Part shown: one piece after another, positions 35,395-44,190 of the stretch
How the letters are laid out: each line of letters starts with the position of its first letter
How positions within the stretch are numbered: position 1 is the stretch's first letter
Assembly: GCF_016714285.1 (NCBI RefSeq)
Contig: NZ_JADJNN010000038.1
Coordinates: forward strand, 310,001 to 374,000
Length of the DNA stretch: 64,000 nucleotides
Reading direction: 5' to 3'
Origin: Nannocystis sp.
GTDB lineage: Bacteria; Myxococcota_A; Polyangia; Nannocystales; Nannocystaceae
Translations under genes and position numbers: made by a program
Notes under the pieces: model-generated
The model's input: the letters and a program-made list of their open reading frames with translations, nothing else
What the model was told of the DNA's origin: nothing
Databases searched by the model: none

Positions 35395-36891
35395 ATGACA
35401 TTGCCAGAGACAGGATGGTCCCGGGACCAGATCTTCGCCGCCCTCACCGAGATGAAGGCGCACGACCTCGCCACCGAGGGCGGGGCCGCGTTCGCGTACG
35501 TGTACGACTCGGGCGAGCGGGCGGCCGCCGCGTTGGCGTCGCAGGCGTACAGCATGTTCCTCGGGGCCAACGGGCTCGACCCGACGGCCTTCCCGAGCCT
35601 GCTGCGGATGGAGAACGAGATCGTGGGCTGGTGCGCGGCGCACCTCGGGGGCGGCCCGGAGGCGTCGGGGAGCTTCACCAGCGGAGGCACGGAGAGCCTG
35701 ATCCTCGCGGTGAAGACGGCGCGCGACTGGGCCCGGGTGCACCGGCCGGAGATCACGAGGCCGGAGATGGTGGTGCCGGTGACGGCCCACGCGTCGCTGC
35801 ACAAGGCGGCGCACTACCTGGGCGTCACGCTGGTCCCGTGCCCGGTCGACCCGCGCAGCTTCAAAGTGGACGTCGCGGCGATGCGGGCGGCGATCACGGC
35901 GAACACGATCCTGCTGACGGCGTCGGCGGCGAGCTACGCCCACGGGGTCATCGATCCGATCGCGGAGATCGGGGCGCTGGCGCTGGAGCGGGGGTTGTTG
36001 TTTCACGTCGATGGTTGCATCGGCGCTTTCCTGCTGCCGTACTTTCGCCGGCTCGGCGCGGCGGTGCCGGCCTTTGATCTGTCGGTCGCGGGGGTCAGCT
36101 CGATCTCGATGGACCTGCACAAATACGGCTATGCGCCGAAGGGTGCGTCGGTGATCGTGTACCGCGACAAGCAGCTGCGGCGGCACCAGCTGTATGCGTG
36201 CGCCGACTGGACCGGCTACGCGGTGATCAACTCGACGGTGCAGAGCACCAAGTCGGGCGGGCCGCTGGCGGCCGCGTGGACGCTGCTGCACGCGCTCGGC
36301 GACGCGGGGTATCTCGAGCTGGCGCGGCGCACTCTGGCGGCGACGCAGGCGATCGTCGCCGGGGTGCGGGCGATCCCCGGGCTGCGGGTGCTCGGCGAGC
36401 CGGAGATGAGCCTGCTCGCGTTCACCAGCGATTCGGGCGGGCTGTTCCTGTTCGCGGTGGCCGACGCGATGGCGCGGCGCGGCTGGCTGGTGCAGCCGCA
36501 GCTGCACGGGCACGGGGCGCCGGCGAGCCTGCACCTCACGATCTCGGCCGGGCACCTGGCGGTGGTCGATCGCTTTCTGGTCGACCTGCGGGCGTCGGTG
36601 GCGGAGGTCGAGGCGGCTGGCGCCGACCCGGCGACGGCGATGCTGCTGCAGGCGGCGGGCGGCCTCGACTTCGCCAGCCTCGGCGACGAGGGCTTCACGC
36701 AGGCGCTCGCGCTGGTCGGCGTGCAGGGTGGGCAGCTGCCCGAGCGCATGGCGCCGATCCACGCGCTGCTCGACGCCTTGCCGGCGGCGGTGCGCGAGGC
36801 GGCCTTGCTGGCCTTCCTGAACGACCTGTACACCGCGCATGCGCCGTCGGTCGCTCCGCCAGGTCACGCCGCTTCGGCGGGGTCGAAGTAG
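35395..36891 (+). CDS. PLP-dependent lyase/decarboxylase, sphingosine-1-phosphate lyase-like
   Basis: A 498-residue cytoplasmic enzyme, MTLPETGWSRDQIFAALTEM. The PLP fold is clear: GSFTSGGTESLILAVKTARDW, VPVTAHASLHKAAHYLG, LLFHVDGCIGAFLL and the cofactor lysine in SISMDLHKYGYAPKGASVI. The spacing and the SxDxHKYGxxPKG motif match the sphingosine-1-phosphate lyase/group II decarboxylase branch. It lies 40 bases after the GPH transporter, probably one operon. Its last 28 bases overlap the end of the opposite-strand dioxygenase gene. Confidence 0.88.
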   Translation: MTLPETGWSRDQIFAALTEMKAHDLATEGGAAFAYVYDSGERAAAALASQAYSMFLGANGLDPTAFPSLLRMENEIVGWCAAHLGGGPEASGSFTSGGTESLILAVKTARDWARVHRPEITRPEMVVPVTAHASLHKAAHYLGVTLVPCPVDPRSFKVDVAAMRAAITANTILLTASAASYAHGVIDPIAEIGALALERGLLFHVDGCIGAFLLPYFRRLGAAVPAFDLSVAGVSSISMDLHKYGYAPKGASVIVYRDKQLRRHQLYACADWTGYAVINSTVQSTKSGGPLAAAWTLLHALGDAGYLELARRTLAATQAIVAGVRAIPGLRVLGEPEMSLLAFTSDSGGLFLFAVADAMARRGWLVQPQLHGHGAPASLHLTISAGHLAVVDRFLVDLRASVAEVEAAGADPATAMLLQAAGGLDFASLGDEGFTQALALVGVQGGQLPERMAPIHALLDALPAAVREAALLAFLNDLYTAHAPSVAPPGHAASAGSK

Positions 36892-37952
36892 ACGCCTCGC
36901 AGCCAGCGCGCGCCGGTGAAGCCGGTGCGCGCGTGGAGGGTGCGGTGATTGTCGTAGAGCAGCCAGTCGCCGGGCGCGAGCAGGGCCCGGTAGTGATGCT
37001 GTGGGTCGCGAAGCAGGCGGATGAAGTGGTCGTGGGCGCGATAGAAGTCGAGGGTACGGGCGAAGGGCAGGGCGTGTGGGGCGTAGGTGAAGTAGGAGCT
37101 GCGCACGAGGAAGTCGTCGTCGCCGCGGCGGGCGACCAGCGGGGTGACGAGCTCGCGCTGGAACTGTTGCTGCTTGCGTGAGATCTTGACCGGCACGGTG
37201 GCGAGGATGTCGGCGGCGTGGGCGTCGATCGACTCGAGGTGACGGAAGGCGGCGCGGGCGTCGGCGAGGAGGTTGACGCCGCCCTCGTCGGCGCAGCGGA
37301 TGCCCTGCAGGAGCTGGTAGCGCGGCGGGTGCTCGAGGAAGGGCTGGTCGGTGTGCAGGCCGATCGGCGCGTCGGTGTAGCCGAGCTGGTCGGTGTTTTG
37401 GTTGGTGCTGTTGTCGGTGCGCAGGTCCTCGATACGGCCGAAGTGGGTGCCGATGACGCGGAGGCCGGCGGCCTCGAAGGCGGCGATCAGTGGTTCGGTG
37501 GCGTCCTCGGGGGCGCGGCGATCGTCGGGGTCGCGGCGCACGACGGCGGCGCCGTGCTGGCGCACGCGGGCGAGGGCGGCGTGGACCTGTTCGGTGAGGG
37601 AGAGGCCGTGGGCCGCGACGGAGATCTGGGCGAGGTCGGCGGCGGGCGGGGGGACCTCGACGCGGTTGCGGGCGTAGGCGTGGGCTCGCAGCCAGGCCAG
37701 CGGGTAGCGGCTGGCGTGGTCGTCCGACCACTCGATCTCGAGGGCGTCATCGACGATCGCGGCGCGGCGCGGAGCGATGTCGTCGGGGAGCTCGGAGGAG
37801 CAGCGGGTGCGCTCGCCGGTGATCGGGTGGCGCTCGCGGTCGCAGTGGTGGCGCAGCCAGCGGTGGTGGAAGTCGGCGTGCTCGCCGGCCCCGAGCGGCA
37901 CGCGGAGCCACTCGCGGTGCAGCGCCAGGCCGGGCTCGGGGGTGTTCGGCAT
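36864..37952 (-). CDS. TauD/gamma-butyrobetaine-hydroxylase-like Fe(II)/2-oxoglutarate dioxygenase
   Basis: A 362-residue protein, MPNTPEPGLALHREWLRVPL. The N-terminal third (HHRWLRHHCD, then ALEIEWSDDHASRYPLAWLRAHA) is the DUF971/BBOX N-domain that binds zinc; the C-terminal part has the HTDQP iron site and later HARTGFTG (His and Arg for 2-oxoglutarate). The zinc-binding His/Cys set is visible only in part. Its end overlaps the end of 35395-36891 by 28 bases. Likely substrates are trimethylated amines or similar, but this is not shown. Confidence 0.85.
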   Translation of the reverse strand: MPNTPEPGLALHREWLRVPLGAGEHADFHHRWLRHHCDRERHPITGERTRCSSELPDDIAPRRAAIVDDALEIEWSDDHASRYPLAWLRAHAYARNRVEVPPPAADLAQISVAAHGLSLTEQVHAALARVRQHGAAVVRRDPDDRRAPEDATEPLIAAFEAAGLRVIGTHFGRIEDLRTDNSTNQNTDQLGYTDAPIGLHTDQPFLEHPPRYQLLQGIRCADEGGVNLLADARAAFRHLESIDAHAADILATVPVKISRKQQQFQRELVTPLVARRGDDDFLVRSSYFTYAPHALPFARTLDFYRAHDHFIRLLRDPQHHYRALLAPGDWLLYDNHRTLHARTGFTGARWLRGVYFDPAEAA

Positions 37953-38013
37953 GATGGAGGGAGTGTCAGAATAATGAATGGCGGCGTCAAGAGGGTCGTT
38001 AGGGAGGCCGCCC

Positions 38014-38060
38014 GGGGGCCGGCGCCCCCCGCCCCCCCCCCGGGGGGGGGCGCCCCCCAC
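38014..38060. terminator. Poly-C/poly-G hairpin between two minus-strand genes
   Basis: A run of ten C (38032-38041) is followed directly by nine G (38042-38050), flanked by GCGC and CGCC, forming a stem of about 11 pairs. It lies between the end of the P-loop gene (38078) and the start of the dioxygenase gene (37952). It may be a terminator, but homopolymers like this are also prone to sequencing error, so the exact lengths are uncertain. Confidence 0.5.
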
Positions 38061-38077
38061 GGTCGACGAGCGCCAGA

Positions 38078-38524
38078 TCAGCCGTCGTCGCGCCAGGGCT
38101 GCACCTCGAAGCCCCCGGCGACCAGCCTGACGTAGTGGAGCTCGTCGAAGCCCTCGTCGAGGCGTGGCACTTCGAGGCGGGCGTAGGTGCCGTGGAGGCC
38201 GCGCTGCGGGACCTGCTCGTTGGCCTCGCGCGCCTCGTTGCGGACGATGGCGTCGGCGATCTTCGACTCGAAGTAATAGCCGATGACGCGAAAGCCGGCG
38301 CTGCGGGCCGCGACGATGTAGGGCTGACGGTCGCGCCGCGTCGGGCTGGTGTTGTCGACGACGAAGGGCTGCCCGGCCTCGAGGCAGGCGCGCAGGAGCA
38401 GGGCCTCGCGGTGGCGCGTGCCCAGCATGTCGAGGTTGATGCGGACGTGGGTGCCAAACAGGCGCTGCTTGCAAAAGCTGCTCTTGCCGGTGGCCTGGAT
38501 GCCGCAGAGGAGGATCGCTTCCAC
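38078..38524 (-). CDS. Small P-loop kinase-like ATPase (AAA_33 type)
   Basis: A 148-residue protein, starting at GTG 38524 (MEAILLCGIQATGKSSFCKQRLF). Walker A GIQATGKSS (8-16) is clear; later VVDNTSPTRRDR and GYYFESKIADAIVRNEAREAN match the polynucleotide kinase/zeta-toxin-like branch (AAA_33). It is the size of a stand-alone kinase of an RNA-end or small-molecule type. The specific substrate is unknown. No partner antitoxin is seen. Confidence 0.82.
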   Translation of the reverse strand: MEAILLCGIQATGKSSFCKQRLFGTHVRINLDMLGTRHREALLLRACLEAGQPFVVDNTSPTRRDRQPYIVAARSAGFRVIGYYFESKIADAIVRNEAREANEQVPQRGLHGTYARLEVPRLDEGFDELHYVRLVAGGFEVQPWRDDG

Positions 38525-38564
38525 CGGGGCACGATACCCTGCCCGGGCGGCGGGCGGGGCAGGT

Positions 38565-39500
38565 TCACGGGAGTGTGCACAAACCGAGGTCGGCGAGGCC
38601 GGGCGGGGCGTCGCGTGGGGCGGCGTAGTAGGGGACGCAGAGCTGGTCGCCGGGGCCGGGTGGGCAGCTGGCGGGGTCGCCGAGATCGCAGTAGGCCGCG
38701 CAGCAGCCGTTCGGGTGGTCGCAGCCGAACACGCGCTCGGTCGGTGCGCACAGGGCCGGACCGCTGCAGTCACGGTGGTCGTCGCAGGGCTCGCCCGGGG
38801 CGGCGGCGTCGAGGTTGCCGCGCAGGACGCAGCCGAAGCCGACGCTGGCCGGGGCGCAGGCCATCACGCTGACGCCGGCGCCCGCGTCGGGGCAGTCGTA
38901 GGCGAGGGGGTCGCAGGGCGGGACGCAGAGGGCGATCGGCCACAGGTGGTCGATGTTGGCGCAGACCAGGGCCGGGTCGGCGCAGGTCGGTGCATTCGCC
39001 GGGCCGGCGCAGAATGGGAGGCAGGCGCCCTCGCCGGTGCCGAATTGTACGCACATACTGGCGGGGTCGCAGGTGTCCTGGCCGTCCGCGCCGGTGAAGC
39101 ACAGCGCGCCTGGCGGGGCGCCGGCGCCGGCGTTGTCGGGGACGCAGGCGGTGCCGATATAGGGGGTATCGAGGCCGGGCTTGATGCCGGTGCACTTCTG
39201 TCCCTTGGGACAGTTTTGTAGCCGGGTGTCGCAGATGGGCGGGCAGGTCTCGGGGTCCTGGCAGGGCGCGCCGGTGGTCTCGCTGGTGGCGGTGGTCGTG
39301 GCGGTGGTTTCCCCGGTGGCGGTGGTCGTGGGGGTGCTGGTGGCGGCTTCGCTGCTGGGGTCTGTCGCGCTGGTGGCGAGGCCCTGGGTGGTCGCGGCGC
39401 TGGACTCGCTGGTGGCGGTCTCGCTGGCGGCCTGGGGCGCGCAGGCGAGGGCCAGCAGGAGCAGTGGTGCGGCGGTGCGGGTCACGGGGCGAGTGTACAT
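38565..39500 (-). CDS. Cys-rich lipoprotein
   Basis: A 311-residue protein, MYTRPVTRTAAPLLLLALAC, a lipoprotein signal with Cys20, and a Thr/Ser linker (about 25-80). The mature part has over 20 cysteines in pairs (CPPICDTRLQNCPKGQKC, CVPPCDPLAYDCPDAG, CDHPNGCCAAYCDLG), with no enzymatic motif. It fits the disulfide-rich surface proteins common in these bacteria and is likely structural. Confidence 0.82.
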   Translation of the reverse strand: MYTRPVTRTAAPLLLLALACAPQAASETATSESSAATTQGLATSATDPSSEAATSTPTTTATGETTATTTATSETTGAPCQDPETCPPICDTRLQNCPKGQKCTGIKPGLDTPYIGTACVPDNAGAGAPPGALCFTGADGQDTCDPASMCVQFGTGEGACLPFCAGPANAPTCADPALVCANIDHLWPIALCVPPCDPLAYDCPDAGAGVSVMACAPASVGFGCVLRGNLDAAAPGEPCDDHRDCSGPALCAPTERVFGCDHPNGCCAAYCDLGDPASCPPGPGDQLCVPYYAAPRDAPPGLADLGLCTLP

Positions 39501-39612
39501 GGATACGGCTGGGCGCGTGGCGGGCTGTCGCAAGGGACAGGTGCTGTCGCAAACGCAAGGATCGACCGGGTTGGCGCGTGACAGGTGGCGCGGGGCGAGG
39601 GACAATGTGGGC

Positions 39613-40182
39613 ATGATCGACGCCGACGAGACACTCGAGACCCTGGCGCGGCGGGCCGTGGTGCTGGGCCAGCGGGAGGCCCTGCTGTCGCGGGTGCTGT
39701 CGCTGGCGGAGGCGGTCGCGCGGGCGCACGCGCTGGGGCTGGTGCACGCCGAGCTGCGACCGGAGTTGGTGAGGGTCGGGGCCTTCGGGGTGGTGCTCGA
39801 CTGGGGCTGCGCGCGCGAGCTCGGCGGGCTGTACGACGATCGGCCGTGGCCCGAGCTGCGGCGCGGGGAGCTCGCGCGGGACGTGGCCTTCATGGCGCCG
39901 GAGCAGGTCACGGGTGGTCGCATCGACGCGCGCGTCGACGTGTATGCGATCGCGGCGGTGGCCTATCGTGTGTTGGCCGGGGAGCCGCCCTACGCGCACG
40001 AAGCAGCAGTGACGCGGCGACACGCGCTGATGGCCGGGCCGCCGGTGCCGCTGGCGCGGCGGGTGCCCGGGCTCGCGCGGGTGACCGCGTTGATCGACCG
40101 GGCGATGGCGCGGTCACCCCACGAGCGCCCGCAGGACGCGGGCGTGCTGGTGTACGCGCTGCGTGAGGTCGGGATCGGGTGA
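39613..40182 (+). CDS. Pseudokinase: kinase C-lobe only
   Basis: A 189-residue protein, MIDADETLETLARRAV. It aligns only with the C-lobe of Ser/Thr kinases: VARAHALGLVHAELRPELVRVG stands where HRDLKPEN should be (Asp changed to Glu after Ala) and LDWGCARE where DFG should be. APEQ, DVYAIAAVAYRVLAGEPPYA and the C-terminal helix follow. The whole N-lobe (Gly-rich loop, Lys) is missing. It cannot be an active kinase by these motifs and probably works as a scaffold or binds an active kinase. Confidence 0.8.
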   Translation: MIDADETLETLARRAVVLGQREALLSRVLSLAEAVARAHALGLVHAELRPELVRVGAFGVVLDWGCARELGGLYDDRPWPELRRGELARDVAFMAPEQVTGGRIDARVDVYAIAAVAYRVLAGEPPYAHEAAVTRRHALMAGPPVPLARRVPGLARVTALIDRAMARSPHERPQDAGVLVYALREVGIG

Positions 40183-40200
40183 ACGCGAGGTGGCCCCGCC

Positions 40201-41736
40201 TCAGTAGGCCTTGGCGATGAGGACGCGCTGGGGGCTCGGCTTGCCGGTGAGGATGCACGCGCCGGGCTCGGGCGCGGGGCCCTGACCGGGGAGCGGGATG
40301 CAGCGGATCGTGGCCCGGGTCTGCTCCTTGATCTTCGCCTCGGTCTCGCGGGTGCCGTCCCAGTGACACCAGGCGAAGCTGCTCTGCTCGCCGGCGAAGG
40401 TGCGGAGGAACTCGTCCCAGGTGTTGAGCTCGACGCTGCGGGCGAGCGTGCGCTGGCGGGCGGCGGCGAGGAGGGCGTCCTGGAACTTGGTCAGGCGCTC
40501 GCGGACGGTGGCGAGGAACTGGGCGGTGGGGATGAATTCCTTGCCCTTCCCGGCCTCGCTGTCGACCCGCATCTTGACGCAGACTTGGTCCTTCTCGAGG
40601 TCCTTGGGGCCGAGCTCGACGCGGACGGGCACGCCCTTGCGCTCCCAGTCGTAGAACTTGGCGCCGGGCTTCATGTCGCGGTCGTCGACGACGACCTCGA
40701 GGAAGTCGCGGTAGCGGGCGCGGGGCGGGGCGATGTCGATGTCGACCAGCTGGTCGCGCAGCTTGGCGCAGGCGGCGAGCACGCGGCTGCGCTCGTCGTC
40801 GCCGCGGAAGATCGGGACGATGACGATGTGGATCGGTGCGAGGCGCGGGGGCAGGACCAGGCCGGCGTCGTCCGAGTGGGTCATGATGAGGCCGCCGATC
40901 AGGCGCGTGCTCACGCCCCACGAGGTCTGCCACACGTAGTCGCGGGCGCCGGACTGGGTCTGGAACATGACGTTGAAGGCGCGGCCGAAGTTCTGCCCGA
41001 GGTCGTGGCTGGTGCCGGCCTGCAGGGCCTTGCCGTCCTGCATCATCGCCTCGATGCAGGTGCTCTGGAGGGCGCCGGCGAACTTCTCGCTGTCCGTCTT
41101 CACGCCGCGGATCACCGGCATCGCCATGACCTCCTCGGCGAAGTCGCCGTAGACGCCGAGCATGCGCCGGACCTCCTCCTGCGCCTCCTCGTGGCTGGCG
41201 TGGGCGGTGTGCCCCTCCTGCCACAGGAACTCGGTGGTGCGCAGGAACATGCGGGTGCGCTTCTCCCAGCGCATCACGTTGGCCCACTGATTAATCAACA
41301 GCGGGAGGTCGCGGTAGCTGTCGACCCAGTGCGAGAAGAAGTAGCCGATGACGGTCTCGCTGGTCGGGCGGATGACGTAGGGCTCGTCGAGCGCCTCGCC
41401 GCCGGCGTGGGTGACGACGGCGAGCTCGGGGGCGAAGCCCTCGACGTGCTCGGCCTCCTTGGTGATGAAGCTCTGGGGGATGAGCAGCGGGAAGTAGGCG
41501 TTCTTGTGGCCGGTAGCCTTGAAGCGACCGTCGAGCTCGCGCTGGATCTTCTCCCACACGGCGTAGCCGTGCGGCTTGATGACCATGCAGCCCTTGACCA
41601 CCTTGGCCGGCTCGGCCATCTCGGCCTCGCGGATGACGTCCTGGTACCACTGGGGGTAGTCGTCGGCCCGCAGGGTGATCTTTCCACCCGCCTTGCCGAT
41701 GTGCTCCTCGTGCTCGCTGCTGGCCTTGGGCTTCAT
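40201..41736 (-). CDS. proS: Prolyl-tRNA synthetase, archaeal/eukaryotic-type (ends in Tyr)
   Basis: A 511-residue enzyme that charges tRNA-Pro. Class II motifs are clear: YFPLLIPQSFITKEAEHVEGF, YVIRPTSETVIG (motif 2 region), MRWEKRTRMFLRTTEFLWQEGHTAH and GLVLPPRLAPIHIVIVPI (start of the anticodon-binding domain). The C-terminal ending AKAY is the signature of the ProS type 3 (archaeal/eukaryotic-like) form, which also occurs in several bacterial phyla; the bacterial editing insert is absent. ATG 41736 is chosen over the upstream in-frame start. Confidence 0.95.
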   Translation of the reverse strand: MKPKASSEHEEHIGKAGGKITLRADDYPQWYQDVIREAEMAEPAKVVKGCMVIKPHGYAVWEKIQRELDGRFKATGHKNAYFPLLIPQSFITKEAEHVEGFAPELAVVTHAGGEALDEPYVIRPTSETVIGYFFSHWVDSYRDLPLLINQWANVMRWEKRTRMFLRTTEFLWQEGHTAHASHEEAQEEVRRMLGVYGDFAEEVMAMPVIRGVKTDSEKFAGALQSTCIEAMMQDGKALQAGTSHDLGQNFGRAFNVMFQTQSGARDYVWQTSWGVSTRLIGGLIMTHSDDAGLVLPPRLAPIHIVIVPIFRGDDERSRVLAACAKLRDQLVDIDIAPPRARYRDFLEVVVDDRDMKPGAKFYDWERKGVPVRVELGPKDLEKDQVCVKMRVDSEAGKGKEFIPTAQFLATVRERLTKFQDALLAAARQRTLARSVELNTWDEFLRTFAGEQSSFAWCHWDGTRETEAKIKEQTRATIRCIPLPGQGPAPEPGACILTGKPSPQRVLIAKAY

Positions 41737-41990
41737 GCCGCGCGAGGATGCCGAGGCCGCGGCGGGCAGGCAAGGGCCGCCGGAGTGCGTGGACACAAGT
41801 CAGGCGGGCGGTGGTTGGGCCTGCCCACACGCCGATCGGAGTTGCCAGTCGTGGATCACGGTGGCGAAGAAACACCGTCCTTCAGGGAGTCCGTCGGCTT
41901 GCTTGACGTGGGGCTGGCAGCGAGCGGACAGTCGGTCGCGTGACGAAGACGCGGGCTGTGCTCTGGGCGCTGACCTTCTCGAGGTCTCTG

Positions 41991-42616
41991 ATGCCATACC
42001 CCCGCTCCCTCTTCATCTCGCTCGGCTGGCTCCTGCTGACCATCGCCTGTCAGCAGGGCGGCGACGTCGGGACCGCGGAGCCGGCACCCGAGACGGCGAG
42101 CACCTCGTCGTCGAGCACCGGCATCGATGCGCCGGACATTCCGACCACTGGCGCATCGAGCCCCGTCACGACCGACTCGACGAGCACTACCATCGGAGAC
42201 GCAAGCACCTCGACAGGCGTGTGCGGCGATGGAGTGGTCGAGGGTGACGAGACTTGCGATGACGGGAACGCGATGCCTGGCGATGGCTGCCAGGAGTGCG
42301 AGAGGGATTCCACTGTCTTCATTACCAGCGAGGTGTACCAGGGCTTCGCGCTGGGCGGACTCTATGGAGCCGATCAACGCTGTCAGAGCCTCGCCGCCAA
42401 GGCCGGACTTCAGCATTTTCTGACCTTCAAAGCGTGGTTGAGCACACCGAGCATGTCCGTCGCAGACCGCTTCCGGCACTCGCGCGGGCGCTACGTTCTG
42501 GTCAATGGGCTCGTGGTAGCGGGACTGGGCTGAGCGTGAATACTGACGCCGCGTGGTCATTCTTCGAGCATGGACCCTGTGGGTCCGAACTCCGGCTGTA
42601 TTGCGTGGAGCAGTAG
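41991..42616 (+). pseudogene. Broken DUF4215/DUF1554 lipoprotein gene
   Basis: MPYPRSLFISLGWLLLTIACQQ (lipoprotein signal, Cys20) is followed by a Ser/Thr linker, one Cys-rich repeat (CGDGVVEGDETCDDGN) and the start of a DUF1554 domain (VFITSEVYQGFALGGLYGADQRCQSLA). After YVLVNGLVVAG the frame stops at 42533, but another frame carries a typical end of the same domain (AAWSFFEHGPCGSELRLYCVEQ) to 42616. About 60 residues expected between are missing. The gene appears inactivated by an internal deletion with frame change. Upstream ATG 41991 is preferred over GTG 41940. Confidence 0.7.
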
Positions 42617-42689
42617 GGCAGATATCACGTGTGAGAAGCCAGCACGTTCCGACACCGCAGCTCGGCAGCGCGGCGCAGCCGCGCTGCGA

Positions 42690-43373
42690 TCATTCGCCCG
42701 TCGCTCGCCGGTGCGGGTGATCGGCGAAGCTGCGCAGGACGAAGCGCCGCTGCAACGGCTGGGTCGGGCGCGCGGGGTGCCCGGCGCGCTTCCTGAGCGC
42801 CTCGAGCTCCGGGCGCAGCGCGGACAGCGGGGTGCGCAGGACGACCCAGCTGACCTGCTCGGCGAAGGCCGGCGTGGTCAGGGAGCCCTCATAACGGAAG
42901 AAGCCGCGGTCCTCCGGGATGCACAGGTTCGGGTCGAGCGCGACCGGCGAGCCCGGCCCGCTGTCGCGATGCTTCATGAAGTGCTGCAAGATCGGCGCGC
43001 TCGCGCTCGCGTGCTCCTGCACGAACACGGCGACCACCACCGCGGTCGAGCCCCACACCGGCCGGGAGATCTTGTGGACGAGGTGGAGCTCCATCGGGTA
43101 GCTGCTGCCGTCGATCTGATGCTCACTTGGCGCGTGCAGGTGGATCCTCAGCAGCGGGCAGCGCTGGTCGGCGAATTCGAGGTGAGCGACCGAGCCCGGC
43201 AGGAGATCGAAGCTGTGGCCCGGGTCGTGACCGGGGTCGCCGAAGACGCCGTGGACCTCGTCCGCGTAATCGAAGCGCAGCGGGCGTAGGCCCTTCGTAT
43301 AGATTGAATCGTTGATGTCGATCGGCGATTGCTGGGCCCAGTAGGCGCCGCGTTGGGGCTCGGGATCTGTCAT
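42690..43373 (-). CDS. Alpha-type carbonic anhydrase
   Basis: A 227-residue protein, MTDPEPQRGAYWAQQSPIDI. Family motifs are in order: QSPIDI (15-20), IHLHAPSEH (two zinc His), MELHLVHK (third zinc His) and YEGSLTTP. The enzyme interconverts carbon dioxide and bicarbonate. Most bacterial alpha-type enzymes are periplasmic; here no signal peptide is visible, so it is probably cytoplasmic. The upstream extension is a shadow of the neighbouring GST. Confidence 0.92.
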   Translation of the reverse strand: MTDPEPQRGAYWAQQSPIDINDSIYTKGLRPLRFDYADEVHGVFGDPGHDPGHSFDLLPGSVAHLEFADQRCPLLRIHLHAPSEHQIDGSSYPMELHLVHKISRPVWGSTAVVVAVFVQEHASASAPILQHFMKHRDSGPGSPVALDPNLCIPEDRGFFRYEGSLTTPAFAEQVSWVVLRTPLSALRPELEALRKRAGHPARPTQPLQRRFVLRSFADHPHRRATGE

Positions 43374-43435
43374 ACACCTCCAACCCGGCAGGCTACCGCG
43401 CCGACGCTTTGTCCACAAGGGCGGCCCGGCTCCGC

Positions 43436-44077
43436 TCAGGCGGGCCGCCAGCCCGCGGCCTCGGCCTCGGCGAGCGCCGCCGCGGGGGTCGTGGCCGCGA
43501 TCGCGGGTCGGTCCGCCCAGCGGGCCACCCGCGCCGCGACCCGCGGGTAGGCGTCCAGGCCGGTCACGAGCGCGTAGTGCTCGAGGTGCTGCCACAGGCA
43601 GATCGTGACGATATCGCCGTAGTCAAGCCCGTCCGCCTCCGGATCGGTGTGGGCCTCGAGCCAGGCCAGCCCCTGGTCGATCGCGGCCCGCAACTTGCGG
43701 AAGTAGGCCACGCCGTCCAGGTCCGCGAGCCCGCCCCGCCGCGCCAGCAGCAGCACGACCTCGTTGCTCATGACGCCGTTGACGACCGCGAGGCGGTTCA
43801 GGGCCAGGACGCGCTCGCTGCAGACGCCCAAACAATCCGCCGGGTCGTACTGGCGGACCAGGTACCGCGCGATATGGTCGGACTCGATCAACATGTGCGC
43901 CCCGTGGACCAGGGTCGGCACGCGCATCAGCGGGTTGCCGCCGTACACGGCCGTCGTCGTGGCGAGCACGCCGGGCCCGCGCACGAACTCATACGCGACC
44001 CCGAGCTCGGCGAGGACGATGCGGACCTTGCGCGTGAAGTGGGAGAGCGGCGTTCCGTGCAGTCGAGGCGTGTCCAT
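43436..44077 (-). CDS. Glutathione S-transferase family protein
   Basis: A 213-residue protein, MDTPRLHGTPLSHFTRKVRIVLAELGV. The thioredoxin-like N domain is clear (SHFTRKVRIVLAELGVAYEFV, GGNPLMRVPTLVHG, LIESDHIARYL), with the conserved cis-Pro (RVP). The C-terminal helical domain follows. A Ser at the start of helix 1 (LSHFTRK) may be the catalytic residue. The substrate is unknown. Confidence 0.88.
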   Translation of the reverse strand: MDTPRLHGTPLSHFTRKVRIVLAELGVAYEFVRGPGVLATTTAVYGGNPLMRVPTLVHGAHMLIESDHIARYLVRQYDPADCLGVCSERVLALNRLAVVNGVMSNEVVLLLARRGGLADLDGVAYFRKLRAAIDQGLAWLEAHTDPEADGLDYGDIVTICLWQHLEHYALVTGLDAYPRVAARVARWADRPAIAATTPAAALAEAEAAGWRPA

Positions 44078-44168
44078 GGCTCCCGCCACCATACCTCGAG
44101 CGCCGCCGCCGTGAACCGTGAGTTTTATGGCGCCCACTCGCCGCGGCGATATGCCAATCGCCGTACAC

Positions 44169-44190
44169 AACGCATAATATATCATGCGTT
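44169..44190. promoter_or_regulatory. AT-rich inverted repeat upstream of the GST gene
   Basis: AACGCAT (44169-44175) and ATGCGTT (44184-44190) are perfect inverted arms around AATATATC. The area is strikingly AT-rich for this genome, 92 bases before the GST start on the minus strand. A consensus-like TTGACA is next to it at 44195-44200 on the plus strand, but no -10 follows. It may be an operator of a MarR/TetR-type repressor. Confidence 0.4.

Noticed and set aside
38078..38524. P-loop protein as zeta toxin of a toxin-antitoxin pair
   Set aside because: No small antitoxin gene beside it, and the size and motifs also fit general AAA_33 kinases.
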